A DNA stretch of 64,000 bases from Limosilactobacillus secaliphilus. Lineage in GTDB: Bacteria > Bacillota > Bacilli > Lactobacillales > Lactobacillaceae. The notes under the pieces are model-generated. The model was not told where the DNA came from. It saw only the letters and a program-made list of their open reading frames with translations, and did not search any database. Location of the stretch: NCBI RefSeq assembly GCF_001437055.1, contig NZ_JQBW01000010.1, positions 259,472 to 323,471 on the forward strand, written 5' to 3'. Of this stretch, positions 8,196 to 16,168 are shown in pieces. Made by a program: the position numbers and the translations under genes. Every line of letters starts with the position of its first letter. The stretch's first letter is position 1.

Positions 8196-9353
8196 ATGGA
8201 TAATTCGAATCAAATGGGTAACATCAGTCGCCTGGAACGGATGAATGCACCGCAGCTTAGGCAATTCTTCGGCACGATGCACAATGACATTGCCAGTATT
8301 GAGTCACTCTACATCCTCTTAAAGGCCGACTACTTTCAAGAATCAGTCCTCAAGAACATTCAAAACGAGTTCAAGGCATCCCGCAAAAAGGCAGCCACTG
8401 AAAAAGCCATTCAGCAACTGAACCAAGACCATCCAGACCTGGTTGAAAACGTTCAACAGGCTGGTCAGCGCTTGAACCACATGCAAAGACTGGCGGCACC
8501 GCATCGCAACGAAGGCTTCACCTGGACCAACTACTTCATTTGTATTGCGGCCGGGGCATTGGCTTATTACAGTTTCCAGTTTGCCGGCGCAGCTTATAGC
8601 ACGTTCACCCGCCTGTTCTATTACGCCGCGGGCATCGCGTTGGCCCTGTATTACGTTTCCTTGATCATCAGTCTCTGCGGCCACAACTATCAAAATGAGT
8701 TGAGCTCGGCTGAATATGATGCCGATAACGTCAATGACCAGTACGCTAGCCTCAAGAAGAAGTACGTTGACCAGGCCGTTCAAGAATCCTGGCAACAATT
8801 CCTCCAGGAGCCGGCTAACAAGAAGCGGTGGGATGCCGCCGTTGCCCAGACTGAGCAGGCTAACCAAATGTTTGGTGAATGCTGCGAACGGTTGAAGAAC
8901 AACATGCTGGTCTTGCCGCCAAAGTACCGCTTTAACTACGCCATCGAAGCCTTTTACGACCTCGTTGCCAATGGTGAAGCAACGACTTGGGAGCACTGCA
9001 CCAACGTGTACATGAACCAGCTCCAGTACAAGGCCAACCAAGAAAAGCTGGACCAGATCAGTAATCAACAGAAGCAGCAGAACGACCTGATCAAGAACCA
9101 AAACGAGGCGCTGGAAGGCATTAACCAGCGGATTGACAACTTAAACGAAAACGTCGATCAGCTCAATCAAAGTGTCAACCAGATGCACAACGATATGAAC
9201 CGTGGCTTCGATCAAGTAACGGCTAACCAGCGGCGGGAGATCTTCCAAAACGCCTTCATCGGCTTGTCGGAAATCAACCAAATGGAAAAGATTCGTACCG
9301 AAATTGCTCGGCGGCCTAAACACACCAACTACTACCACATCGTTGCCTATTAA
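8196..9353 (+). CDS. Membrane protein with C-terminal coiled coil, unknown
   Basis: The 385-aa protein has a soluble helical N-terminus (1-105), two membrane helices around residues 110-155 (ICIAAGALAYYSFQF and YYAAGIALALYYVSLIISL), a second soluble helical part, and a long coiled coil at about 275-350. That coiled coil is rich in Gln, Asn and Leu and contains the repeats QRIDNLNENVDQLNQSVNQ. It is not recognisable as a known family. It precedes a 62-aa membrane protein by 14 bp, so the two probably work together at the membrane. The weak ribosome site GGTAGGT precedes the start. Confidence 0.8.
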   Translation: MDNSNQMGNISRLERMNAPQLRQFFGTMHNDIASIESLYILLKADYFQESVLKNIQNEFKASRKKAATEKAIQQLNQDHPDLVENVQQAGQRLNHMQRLAAPHRNEGFTWTNYFICIAAGALAYYSFQFAGAAYSTFTRLFYYAAGIALALYYVSLIISLCGHNYQNELSSAEYDADNVNDQYASLKKKYVDQAVQESWQQFLQEPANKKRWDAAVAQTEQANQMFGECCERLKNNMLVLPPKYRFNYAIEAFYDLVANGEATTWEHCTNVYMNQLQYKANQEKLDQISNQQKQQNDLIKNQNEALEGINQRIDNLNENVDQLNQSVNQMHNDMNRGFDQVTANQRREIFQNAFIGLSEINQMEKIRTEIARRPKHTNYYHIVAY

Positions 9354-9367
9354 GGAGGTCTTTCTGA

Positions 9368-9556
9368 ATGTCTAATCCGAACTCTTCTGTATCAAAGGTT
9401 CTCATTGTTGCCGGCGTTTTGTTTGGCACCGGAGCGTTGATTTGGTTTCTGCCCTTCATCTTCAGTTTTGTCGGCGGCCTGATTGAAGACCTATTTGAAA
9501 TCTTAATCATTGCGGGCCTTATCTACGCCGTTATTTCATGGTTTAGCGGTAAATAA
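9368..9556 (+). CDS. Small membrane protein of 62 aa
   Basis: The peptide has two hydrophobic helices (about 10-34 and 43-57) and almost no polar loop; it begins MSNPNSSVSKVLIVAGVLFG. An AAGGAGG site 8 bases upstream and 14-bp spacing after the coiled-coil gene indicate translational coupling or at least one operon. A strong terminator follows at 9569. I do not recognise a family. Confidence 0.7.
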   Translation: MSNPNSSVSKVLIVAGVLFGTGALIWFLPFIFSFVGGLIEDLFEILIIAGLIYAVISWFSGK

Positions 9557-9568
9557 CCATCAAGGCAT

Positions 9569-9613
9569 AAAAAATCAGTCCAAACGCACGATTGCGTCTG
9601 GGCTGATTTTTTT
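9569..9613. terminator. Bidirectional rho-independent terminator
   Basis: An AAAAAATCAG(T)CC...ACGC stem with its complement and T-runs on both strands lies between the small membrane protein gene and the convergent LPXTG adhesin gene. Confidence 0.9.
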
Positions 9614-9624
9614 GTCTTTAATTT

Positions 9625-12153
9625 TTAATAGCGTTTCTTAAGTGGTAGTGTCAGCATGCCCGCCAAGGCAGCCGTCAAGAGACCAAAGACTGCGACCTGA
9701 GATGTCTTCTTAGCACCAGTTTGCGGTAGACGTTGATCCTGACCGCGACCGGCAGCACTGGTCTGTGAGTTGCCATTCAACTGGTCAGCGCCTGATTGAT
9801 CGACGCTGCCCGAGCCACCATTGCCACCATTCGGCACGATCACTGCATGCGTGTTGTCGTTGATGTGGTTATGGTCTGGCACACTCGGCTTTGGTTGAGC
9901 ATAGTAATGAATGTTAACCGTGACATCCTGCTGGTCAGCCGTCACAACCACTGCCGGTACATCGGCGGGGTCGACCGTGTAGCCAGGAATGTTGGCCGGC
10001 ACGTATTCTTGCCAAGCGTTTGGATCTTCTGACCATGGGCCGTAAGTCGACTCACCCGTTACTTTGTCGGTGGTCTTAGAACGATGCAGGGTTGCCACCT
10101 GCTTAATCGTCTCGACTCTTCCATCCGGCAGGTACACGTTGATGGTCCGCGTGATCGTCTTCGTTTCCTGGCCGTGTTCGATGTCATGGCCTAATTCGAC
10201 GATGATGTCGTGGTTGCCACTCGGCAGGAAGGTGTAACTGGATGCCGGATCGTTAAGAATGTGGTAGTTAGCTGGTGCGACGATGTTGGTTGGCACCGTT
10301 TCACCAGTCTGACCGCTCAACGGAACGACCTGGACCACTTGGCTGCCATCCATGTAAATGATGTTGATGGATTGGTCAGCGGCTAAGTAACTGATGTTAA
10401 CAGTCGTGTCAGCCGTTGTACTGGTAACCGCCTGTTGGCCAACCACAGCAATTGTCGGCACATAACCGGTAATTGTTGGCGTCGTAAATTCAGGCCAACT
10501 GCCAGTACTCCAAGCACCCCAGTTGATATCCCCGGTGACTTGGTCCACTTCACCAGTCCGCGTCAATGTGACTACTTGGCGCGTGGTGGTAGTGCGACCG
10601 GATGGATCAGTAACGTTGATCGTCCGGGTGATGGTCTTTGTGTCACTCGTTTCGTGGGTAACGTGAGCCAACTCAACAATGATATCGTGGTTGTCAGCTT
10701 TCTTGGCCTTGAATGTGTAGCTAGCAGCTGGATTGTTGGTGATCCGGTAGTTGGCCGGTGCGCTGATGTTTGTCGCCACAGTTTCGCCAACACGACCATT
10801 CAACGGATCTGTCTTAATAACAGTGTTGCCATATTTATAGACCACACTGATATTTCGTTCTTCACCCAAATAAGAGACATCGATCGTTTGGTCTTTGGTA
10901 TTGTTGTTGACGGTAACTAACGGAATCTCCGTAATCGTAGAAGGTTGCCCATCAACCTTAACCTCCATCGTGTAGCCAGCAATTGGCGTCAATGGGTAGT
11001 CCAGCCACCTGTCAGTTGCTTCAGAAGTCCACGTGGTCTTCCCGGTTGCGTAGTCGATAATTCCTTTGCGGTCAGTCATTCCGCGTTGGACAATCGTTTC
11101 AATCCGACCATCTGGATGCTTAATGTTAATGGTCCGTGTTGGCTGCTTGAACTCGAAAACCGTGTCCTTCAGGTGGATCAAATGCACAGTGAAGGTTTGA
11201 TTACCGTTGGCAAAGGTGAAGCCGTTCACCCAAGTAGTACCGGGATTAATAGTGTACTGCGCATGTTTAGATCCATCATTAGCGGTATATTGATGATCTC
11301 TTAAAAATTGAGTGACAACTGAAACTGTGTCCTGTGTTTCAGTATTACTAATTTTGTCACTTTTACTCCATTCACCAATCACGTGCCCTCTGTCATCATC
11401 ATCGACGTACTTGATAGTGACTGTTACTTCTTGTTCACTGGGGTCAGGTACATATGAAATATTGATTATTTGGTTGCTATAGGTTTCATTAACGACAACT
11501 TGTCCCAGATTAGGAGTTCTAGGAATATAACCTGTAACCTGTGGTGTCACAAAGGCATCCCAGACAGCAGTGTTCCAAGTATTACTCCAATCAATTAAAT
11601 TGTGACCATCAGGACCCATCATATGACTGTCCACACCGGTCCGAGTAAGTTTGGCCTTTTGGCGTATGGTATCCACTCTGCCATTTGGATTGTAAACGTT
11701 AATCGTCCGGGTAATAGTCTTCCATTGAAGGAAGCTACCATCAGGCAGTTGCTTAAACCCGTTATCCTCGTCACCACCTGAATAAAACATAGAGATGAAC
11801 GGTGAAGCAGGTGCGGCAGGTACAGCTGGTTCACTGCTCTGACTAGCGCCTGGAGCTTCATTATTCGCTTGATTACTTTCTGGGCTATTTGCTTGCGACT
11901 GGCTTGCACTAGTTTCACTAGCAACTGGGGCCGCCGTAGAGCCATTAGTATTGCTGTTATTGTTTTGGCTATTATCACTTGATGATTGAATATTTGGCTG
12001 AACAGTTTGCGGCAATGTCGATTGTCCAGTACCTTGATCACTTGCGTGTGCATCAAGCATGTTCATTCCAAATAACGCCACCGTCACTACGGCAGCAACG
12101 ATCCAGCGCTTCTTTGCTTTATACAAGCGATAATGCATCTTTTGTTCTGTCAT
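9625..12153 (-). CDS. LPXTG-anchored mucin-binding-type (MucBP/Muc_B2-like) adhesin
   Basis: The 842-aa protein has an export signal, YRLYKAKKRWIVAAVV, close to the KxYKxGKxW pattern (Lys in place of the Gly); a Ser/Asn/Gln-rich stretch at about 40-120; then repeated modules, each starting TRTINV...DGR and ending with GY and SYL/YYA strands, near residues 130, 340, 510 and 680. It ends in a sortase signal, LPQTG at 809, a helix and KKRY. These modules resemble Muc_B2-like and MucBP domains of lactobacillus surface adhesins, so binding to mucin or host glycans is the expected role. The start is taken at 12153, after GGTGGAG, rather than an upstream ATG. The N-terminal third is more AT-rich than the rest. 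Confidence 0.88.
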   Translation of the reverse strand: MTEQKMHYRLYKAKKRWIVAAVVTVALFGMNMLDAHASDQGTGQSTLPQTVQPNIQSSSDNSQNNNSNTNGSTAAPVASETSASQSQANSPESNQANNEAPGASQSSEPAVPAAPASPFISMFYSGGDEDNGFKQLPDGSFLQWKTITRTINVYNPNGRVDTIRQKAKLTRTGVDSHMMGPDGHNLIDWSNTWNTAVWDAFVTPQVTGYIPRTPNLGQVVVNETYSNQIINISYVPDPSEQEVTVTIKYVDDDDRGHVIGEWSKSDKISNTETQDTVSVVTQFLRDHQYTANDGSKHAQYTINPGTTWVNGFTFANGNQTFTVHLIHLKDTVFEFKQPTRTINIKHPDGRIETIVQRGMTDRKGIIDYATGKTTWTSEATDRWLDYPLTPIAGYTMEVKVDGQPSTITEIPLVTVNNNTKDQTIDVSYLGEERNISVVYKYGNTVIKTDPLNGRVGETVATNISAPANYRITNNPAASYTFKAKKADNHDIIVELAHVTHETSDTKTITRTINVTDPSGRTTTTRQVVTLTRTGEVDQVTGDINWGAWSTGSWPEFTTPTITGYVPTIAVVGQQAVTSTTADTTVNISYLAADQSINIIYMDGSQVVQVVPLSGQTGETVPTNIVAPANYHILNDPASSYTFLPSGNHDIIVELGHDIEHGQETKTITRTINVYLPDGRVETIKQVATLHRSKTTDKVTGESTYGPWSEDPNAWQEYVPANIPGYTVDPADVPAVVVTADQQDVTVNIHYYAQPKPSVPDHNHINDNTHAVIVPNGGNGGSGSVDQSGADQLNGNSQTSAAGRGQDQRLPQTGAKKTSQVAVFGLLTAALAGMLTLPLKKRY

Positions 12154-12530
12154 CTTAACTCCACCAGCTCCCAAGTTGATTATTTGTTTCAGATGATTTG
12201 TTGCCTAATGAGTCCGTAGTTTTTCATTTTTCAACTTTTATTTTAACAGCGTATAAATAAGTAAGCTATTAAAGTGCTCAATCTTCATACAAAATACATT
12301 GAAATTCACAATTTGTTCACACAATTTACGAATCCTTCAAGGCTTTATTACCGGCATTTAATGGCAGCCACATTTATTTAATGTTCATTTTTTTAGTGAT
12401 AACTTGAACGTTTGTACAGTTATGACACAGACCAATACATCTGTTCACTACACCTATTTATCAATTTCACGGTAATTACTACGGTCACGTCTTCCACAAA
12501 TCTGCCTGTTCTAGTTGGTTAGAAACAAAA
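12154..12530. other. Gene-free spacer
   Basis: This stretch of nearly 380 bp is AT-rich and contains no ORF with a ribosome site. It probably holds the promoter of the adhesin gene, which reads leftwards, but I could not pick a single convincing -35/-10 pair. Confidence 0.6.
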
Positions 12531-12564
12531 GACCGGTAACATCCATTTCTGGACATTACCGGTC
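12531..12564 (-). terminator. Rho-independent terminator
   Basis: A perfect 9-bp GACCGGTAA/TTACCGGTC stem is followed on the minus strand by TTTTGTTTC, just after the SGNH hydrolase gene. Confidence 0.85.
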
Positions 12565-12569
12565 ATTTC

Positions 12570-13145
12570 CTATTTTATTTTCGAATAAATCAACTGCGCA
12601 ATTTTCTGGTTGCCAGCGCGGTTAGGGTGGATGCCATCAGTAAACCACTTGGGATGGCCGCGCGTTAACGCAAATAAGTCAATCACAGGTAGTCCCAGTT
12701 GAGCTGCGACTGCCTGGACACTGCGGTAAACCACCTGCTGGTTAATGTTGGGCTCCATCCCCGGCAAGTCCTGCGAATAACAGGCTGGCGGTTGCATCAA
12801 ATATACCTGCTTGGTCGTGGGCAAGGATTGATAGCTGTTCACCAATTTGGTCAGTGCAGATTGAAATGCGCTTGCGTCCCAATAAATGTTCTGAGCGTCA
12901 TTGGTGCCCAGCATCACAATGTCAATTGCCGCCGCAAATTCCTGGCTGAGTTGATATTCGAATTGATCAACATAGGCATCAAATCCCGTTACTGCCGTGG
13001 CACCGTTATGGCCGAAGTTAGCAACCTGATAGTCTTTGCCGAGCAATCGCTGCAGGATGGCCGGGTAAGAGTACCGCCGCCGATCTTGTGGTGCAATGCC
13101 GTAGCCAAAAGTAATGCTGTCGCCGATACAGGCAATTTTGACCAT
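12570..13145 (-). CDS. SGNH/GDSL-type hydrolase
   Basis: The 191-aa protein has the block I motif CIGDSITFGYG with the nucleophilic Ser, block II Gly in NFGHNGATA, block III MLGTNDAQN, and block V DGIHPN with the catalytic Asp and His. There is no signal peptide, so it acts in the cytoplasm unless exported by another route. Esterase, lipase or deacetylase activity is the family expectation; the substrate is unknown. The start is placed at the ATG after GGGAGGG, not at an in-frame TTG two codons earlier. The gene follows the SDR gene's terminator by about 20 bp, so both probably have separate transcripts. Confidence 0.88.
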   Translation of the reverse strand: MVKIACIGDSITFGYGIAPQDRRRYSYPAILQRLLGKDYQVANFGHNGATAVTGFDAYVDQFEYQLSQEFAAAIDIVMLGTNDAQNIYWDASAFQSALTKLVNSYQSLPTTKQVYLMQPPACYSQDLPGMEPNINQQVVYRSVQAVAAQLGLPVIDLFALTRGHPKWFTDGIHPNRAGNQKIAQLIYSKIK

Positions 13146-13164
13146 AAACAACCCTCCCTACAAA

Positions 13165-13193
13165 AAAGCGCCCCTATGACTGATAGGGACGCA
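13165..13193 (-). terminator. Rho-independent terminator
   Basis: A GCG(T)CCCTAT / ATAGGGGCGC stem is followed on the minus strand by TTTTTT. It ends the SDR transcript just before the SGNH gene. Confidence 0.85.
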
Positions 13194-13206
13194 ATTGAAT
13201 CATTTG

Positions 13207-13980
13207 TTAGCCGCGGATAGATTGACCACCGTCAACCACGATCTCGGCACCATTGACGTACTTAGCTTCGTCGCTAGCCAAGAAGAGCACCGGATATGCA
13301 ACGTCTTCCGGATCGCCTAAGTGGCCCAGCGGAATACCATCAATCAGTGAGTCCAGTAACGGCTTGCTCAGGGAGAATTGCTGCATCATTGGCGTCACAA
13401 TCCAGCCCGGTAATACGGCGTTTACCCGAATGTTGTACTTACCCAGGTCACGAGCCGCACCCTTCGTCAGGGCCCGAGAAGCACCCTTCGAAGCGGTGTA
13501 AGGCGAAGCACCGGCAATCCCTTGCACACTGGCCAGTGAGGAAATGTTGACGATGGAGCCGCCACCATTCTTCTTCATGTACGGAACCACGTGTTTCATC
13601 CCCAAGAAGTGGGCCATTGCGTTCGTTTGCATAAATTTTTTCCAGTCGGCAACCGTTGCTTCCAGGCCAGATGTCTTATCCGTCACACCGATCCCGGCAT
13701 TGTTAACCAGGACATCGATTTTACCGAACTGATCCACCCCTTGTTTGGTGGCTTCAATCCAGTCGTCTTCTTCTGTGACGTTCAGTTTCAATGGCAAAAC
13801 ATTGTCGCCATACTGCTTCTTCAGATCGGCAACGTGCTTGTCCAACAATTTCGTGTTGATGTCGGTAGCAATTACCTTAGCACCTTCTTGCAAGAAGATC
13901 TTTAATTCGTAAGCGCCTTGACCACTGGCAGCCCCAGTAATTAATGCAACTTTGCCCTTTAGTCGATCTGTCATAATCAT
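13207..13980 (-). CDS. Short-chain dehydrogenase/reductase (classical SDR)
   Basis: The 257-aa protein has the cofactor motif TGAASGQG (TGxxxGxG), the acidic ADTDIN-type position ATDIN favouring NAD(H), NNAG, the catalytic Ser in NISSLASVQG, and YxxxK in YTASKGA. It ends with DGGQSIRG, the usual SDR C-terminus. Related proteins are called 3-oxoacyl-ACP reductase or glucose 1-dehydrogenase-like, but the substrate cannot be read. The first ATG (5 bases after GGAAGG) is taken over the second ATG two codons later. It is a single gene with its own terminator. Confidence 0.88.
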   Translation of the reverse strand: MIMTDRLKGKVALITGAASGQGAYELKIFLQEGAKVIATDINTKLLDKHVADLKKQYGDNVLPLKLNVTEEDDWIEATKQGVDQFGKIDVLVNNAGIGVTDKTSGLEATVADWKKFMQTNAMAHFLGMKHVVPYMKKNGGGSIVNISSLASVQGIAGASPYTASKGASRALTKGAARDLGKYNIRVNAVLPGWIVTPMMQQFSLSKPLLDSLIDGIPLGHLGDPEDVAYPVLFLASDEAKYVNGAEIVVDGGQSIRG

Positions 13981-15131
13981 TCAATCCTTCCAACTAGATT
14001 TGCGCATTATAATTCATTTTATATTTACTGTACATAGAAAATACCTATCCAGTTTATTCTAATTCATTTATTGCTAATAATCATCTTATTTTTTAGTCAT
14101 TTACTGGATAACGTCTCTTTTTGGATCAACTGTATGAAAGAAATTGAGATTGTTTGTCAATTTCACCATGGAAATCATGTTTTGCCAAGCGTCAATGTCA
14201 CTTTGACTGCTCCTTAATAATCAACAGCTCAACTTATTAATGGCGCAAAGAAAAGCAAATTGTGATTTATATTTAGCCAACATACATTGCCGCTGTTATT
14301 TGATCTAAAGTTATATAAATAACAGCAATTTTATCATACCTTTGCAATTTATTCGACTTGCTAATTAGCTATATAAATCTAACCTTTATTTGCTTATTCG
14401 CTTAAATTCAAGGTAGTACATGATCTCATTACATTGGTAGCCCACTGATATAACTAAGGATACTCTTAAAGACTATCGTAAGATACCACTCTTCAATCTT
14501 TATAAAATTAATTAAAGAACTTATTTAAATTAATATATACACGTGATATTATTAAGCCGTTAGCAAATTGATTTTGCTGACACTCTGTAAACTAATCCTG
14601 TGCACAGGGATTCTCAGTATGATCTTTATACTGACCATTTAGTTACTTTTTGCTTTGCCATTACTCGTTAATGTCATTGTTTTAATTTCAATGAGTCCGG
14701 GGCAGTAAGACAAGGCTTTCCTATTTAGTTTGCAGAAATAGTTGTTTTTGTTGCAAGTAATCGTTTTCAAAACCATATATATAAGTTGCTTCGTAGACTT
14801 ATTACGATTGAGCTGCTCGTTAATGACATCGATCCACCATCTTTTTAGAACCAAGCGAGTGCATTAATGAACGGATTCAGCCAATAAGATTACGAACAAC
14901 GATACGCCCTCAGCAGCCATGATGGTTGTTGAGGGTTTTTGTAATTCGAGGATAAGTATCATATATAATAAAAAGATTCCACGCATAAGTAACCCTATGT
15001 GGAATCTTCTCAGAACAACAAAACAAACATCACTAACGCATCTGTTTTTTGTTATCTACAATGTAGCAAGTTAAATACGAAAATTCAAATGCCAACAATT
15101 ATTGAAAAAGAATAATATGTCAAGGGCTAGA
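13981..15131. other. AT-rich gene-poor region with hairpins
   Basis: About 1.15 kb of AT-rich DNA has no ORF that I can support. It contains three hairpins: a 10-bp stem GCTGTTATTT/AAATAACAGC at about 14294-14326, a perfect CCTGTGCACAGG palindrome at 14598-14609 with a second stem TCAGTAT/ATACTGA at 14614-14634, and a CCCTCAGCA(G)/TGTTGAGGG stem followed by TTTTTG at about 14909-14942 that reads as a plus-strand terminator. The terminator implies a vanished or tiny plus-strand transcript just before it. Confidence 0.5.
14971..15010 (-). terminator. Terminator-like hairpin downstream of higBA remnant
   Basis: An AAGATTCCAC/GTGGAATCTT stem lies on the minus strand with T-rich sequence (TTTTATTATATA) after it, 120 bp beyond the end of the higA remnant. 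It would end transcripts from the higBA remnant. Confidence 0.5.
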
Positions 15132-15419
15132 TTAACTAAGCACCTTGATTTTGTCATACTCAGACTTATTCTCTTGAATGGTGTTTCTCATATCAATATC
15201 ATTTTGTAAATTCAAAAAGTATCAATCTGATACTCCAAACAAGATCCCTAAGCGAACAGATGTATCAACAGTAATTTTACGACGATTGTGCAGAATATCT
15301 TGAATACGAGAGGTAGGAACGTTAATTAGTTGAGCTAATTTGTACGCTGATAGATTTAATGGTTCCATAAATTCTTCGCGTAAAATTTCGCTAATTGTTG
15401 GTGTTGGTATCTCGTTCAT
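15132..15419 (-). pseudogene. higA: HigA-family antitoxin with in-frame stop codon
   Basis: The reading frame gives MNEIPTPTISEILREEF, followed by a helix-turn-helix, YKLAQLINVPTSRIQDIL, and RKITVDTSVRLGILFGVSD. A TGA then interrupts, and the same frame goes on with YFLNLQNDIDMR and a short tail to TAA. The normal family reads FGxSxxYFLNLQNxxDL across this point, so the TGA replaces a single residue (one transition from a CGA Arg codon would do it). Full length would be 95 residues. The start follows AAGGAGG. The truncated 65-aa product keeps the HTH, so residual DNA binding cannot be excluded. Confidence 0.8.
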
Positions 15420-15434
15420 ACATCATTCCTCCTT

Positions 15435-15738
15435 CTAGTGATAATCAACGATTTCTACATCACAAAAGTTGTTCTGTCCATGCAAAGTAAAACAAATGCG
15501 ATATTGAGAATAAGTTTTTTATACTGTATTGTCCTTCACGATCACCAACCTGTTGTTTTAAATGATTAGCTGGCGGGACTCGTAAATCATTAATGTTTTC
15601 TGCATTATCAACCATCATCAATTTTTCTAAAGCAACTCTTTGTATGGTTTGAGGTAACTTTTTAGAAAGTTTTTGATGATATACCTTTGCTGTTTCTTTA
15701 TCAGCAAAGCCTTTAATATCATCGATTTCTATTCCCTG
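15435..15738 (-). pseudogene. higB: HigB-family RNase toxin, frameshifted
   Basis: The frame translates to GIEIDDIKGFADKETAKVY, then SKKLPQTIQRVALEKL, then DLRVPPANHLKQQVGDREGQYSI, which is the HigB/RelE-type killer protein body. After QYSI, a run of six A residues breaks the frame; the other frame continues SQYRICFTLHGQNNFCDVEIVDYH, the usual HigB C-terminus, to TAG. One extra A accounts for it. The first codons are also damaged: no in-frame start precedes IEIDDIK and TAG lies upstream. It sits 16 bp before higA as in intact higBA operons. Confidence 0.8.
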
Positions 15739-15930
15739 CTAATTTGTAAAACTCATTATACACGTCAGGAGAGTATATCAACGTAAAAACTTATAGTGTT
15801 AATTGCATTGTTAGCATCCAATAATGACACGAATATACTTTCAGCCCATATATGCTTCCCAACCAGTTTTCCTATACTAAACACAACATATTCAGTTAGG
15901 AGATTTTGGGAGAGGCCACCCTAATGGTAA

Positions 15931-16119
15931 GGAAATTTAATAAATGGTCGTTACGAACGTAAATCAGCGTTCATAAATACCAATGTCCCATTATCTAGTC
16001 GGAGTATAGTCCTGCATAATCAAACAGTAGTAAAATCAATTTTAGATCGCCTTATCTACCACTCACATGTGATTAAAATCAAAGGCAAGTCATATCGACT
16101 AACATCTGCCAATTACTAA
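15931..16119 (+). pseudogene. 3' remnant of IS21-family istB
   Basis: The plus-strand frame, open over 62 codons, reads GRYERKSAFINTNVPLSS, then SILDRLIYHSHVIKIKGKSYRL and ends SANY. This is the last part of the IstB ATPase of IS21-type elements (RYERKS...ILDRLxHHSHVI...GxSYRL). A stop lies just upstream in the same frame and the Walker motifs are absent. I found no istA or terminal inverted repeats, so only a scar remains. It lies immediately beyond the distal end of the polysaccharide operon. Confidence 0.8.
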
Positions 16120-16168
16120 ACCGCCTTTGACGACATCATGTAATGTATAATTAATTAACAAAATATTT

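Noticed and set aside
14639-14854. A 71-codon minus-strand frame in the AT-rich region (VLKRWWIDVINEQLNRN...)
   Set aside because: It opens with TTG and no ribosome site, has no recognisable family, and lies in AT-rich DNA with decayed genes. It may be random or a remnant, so it was not listed as a gene.
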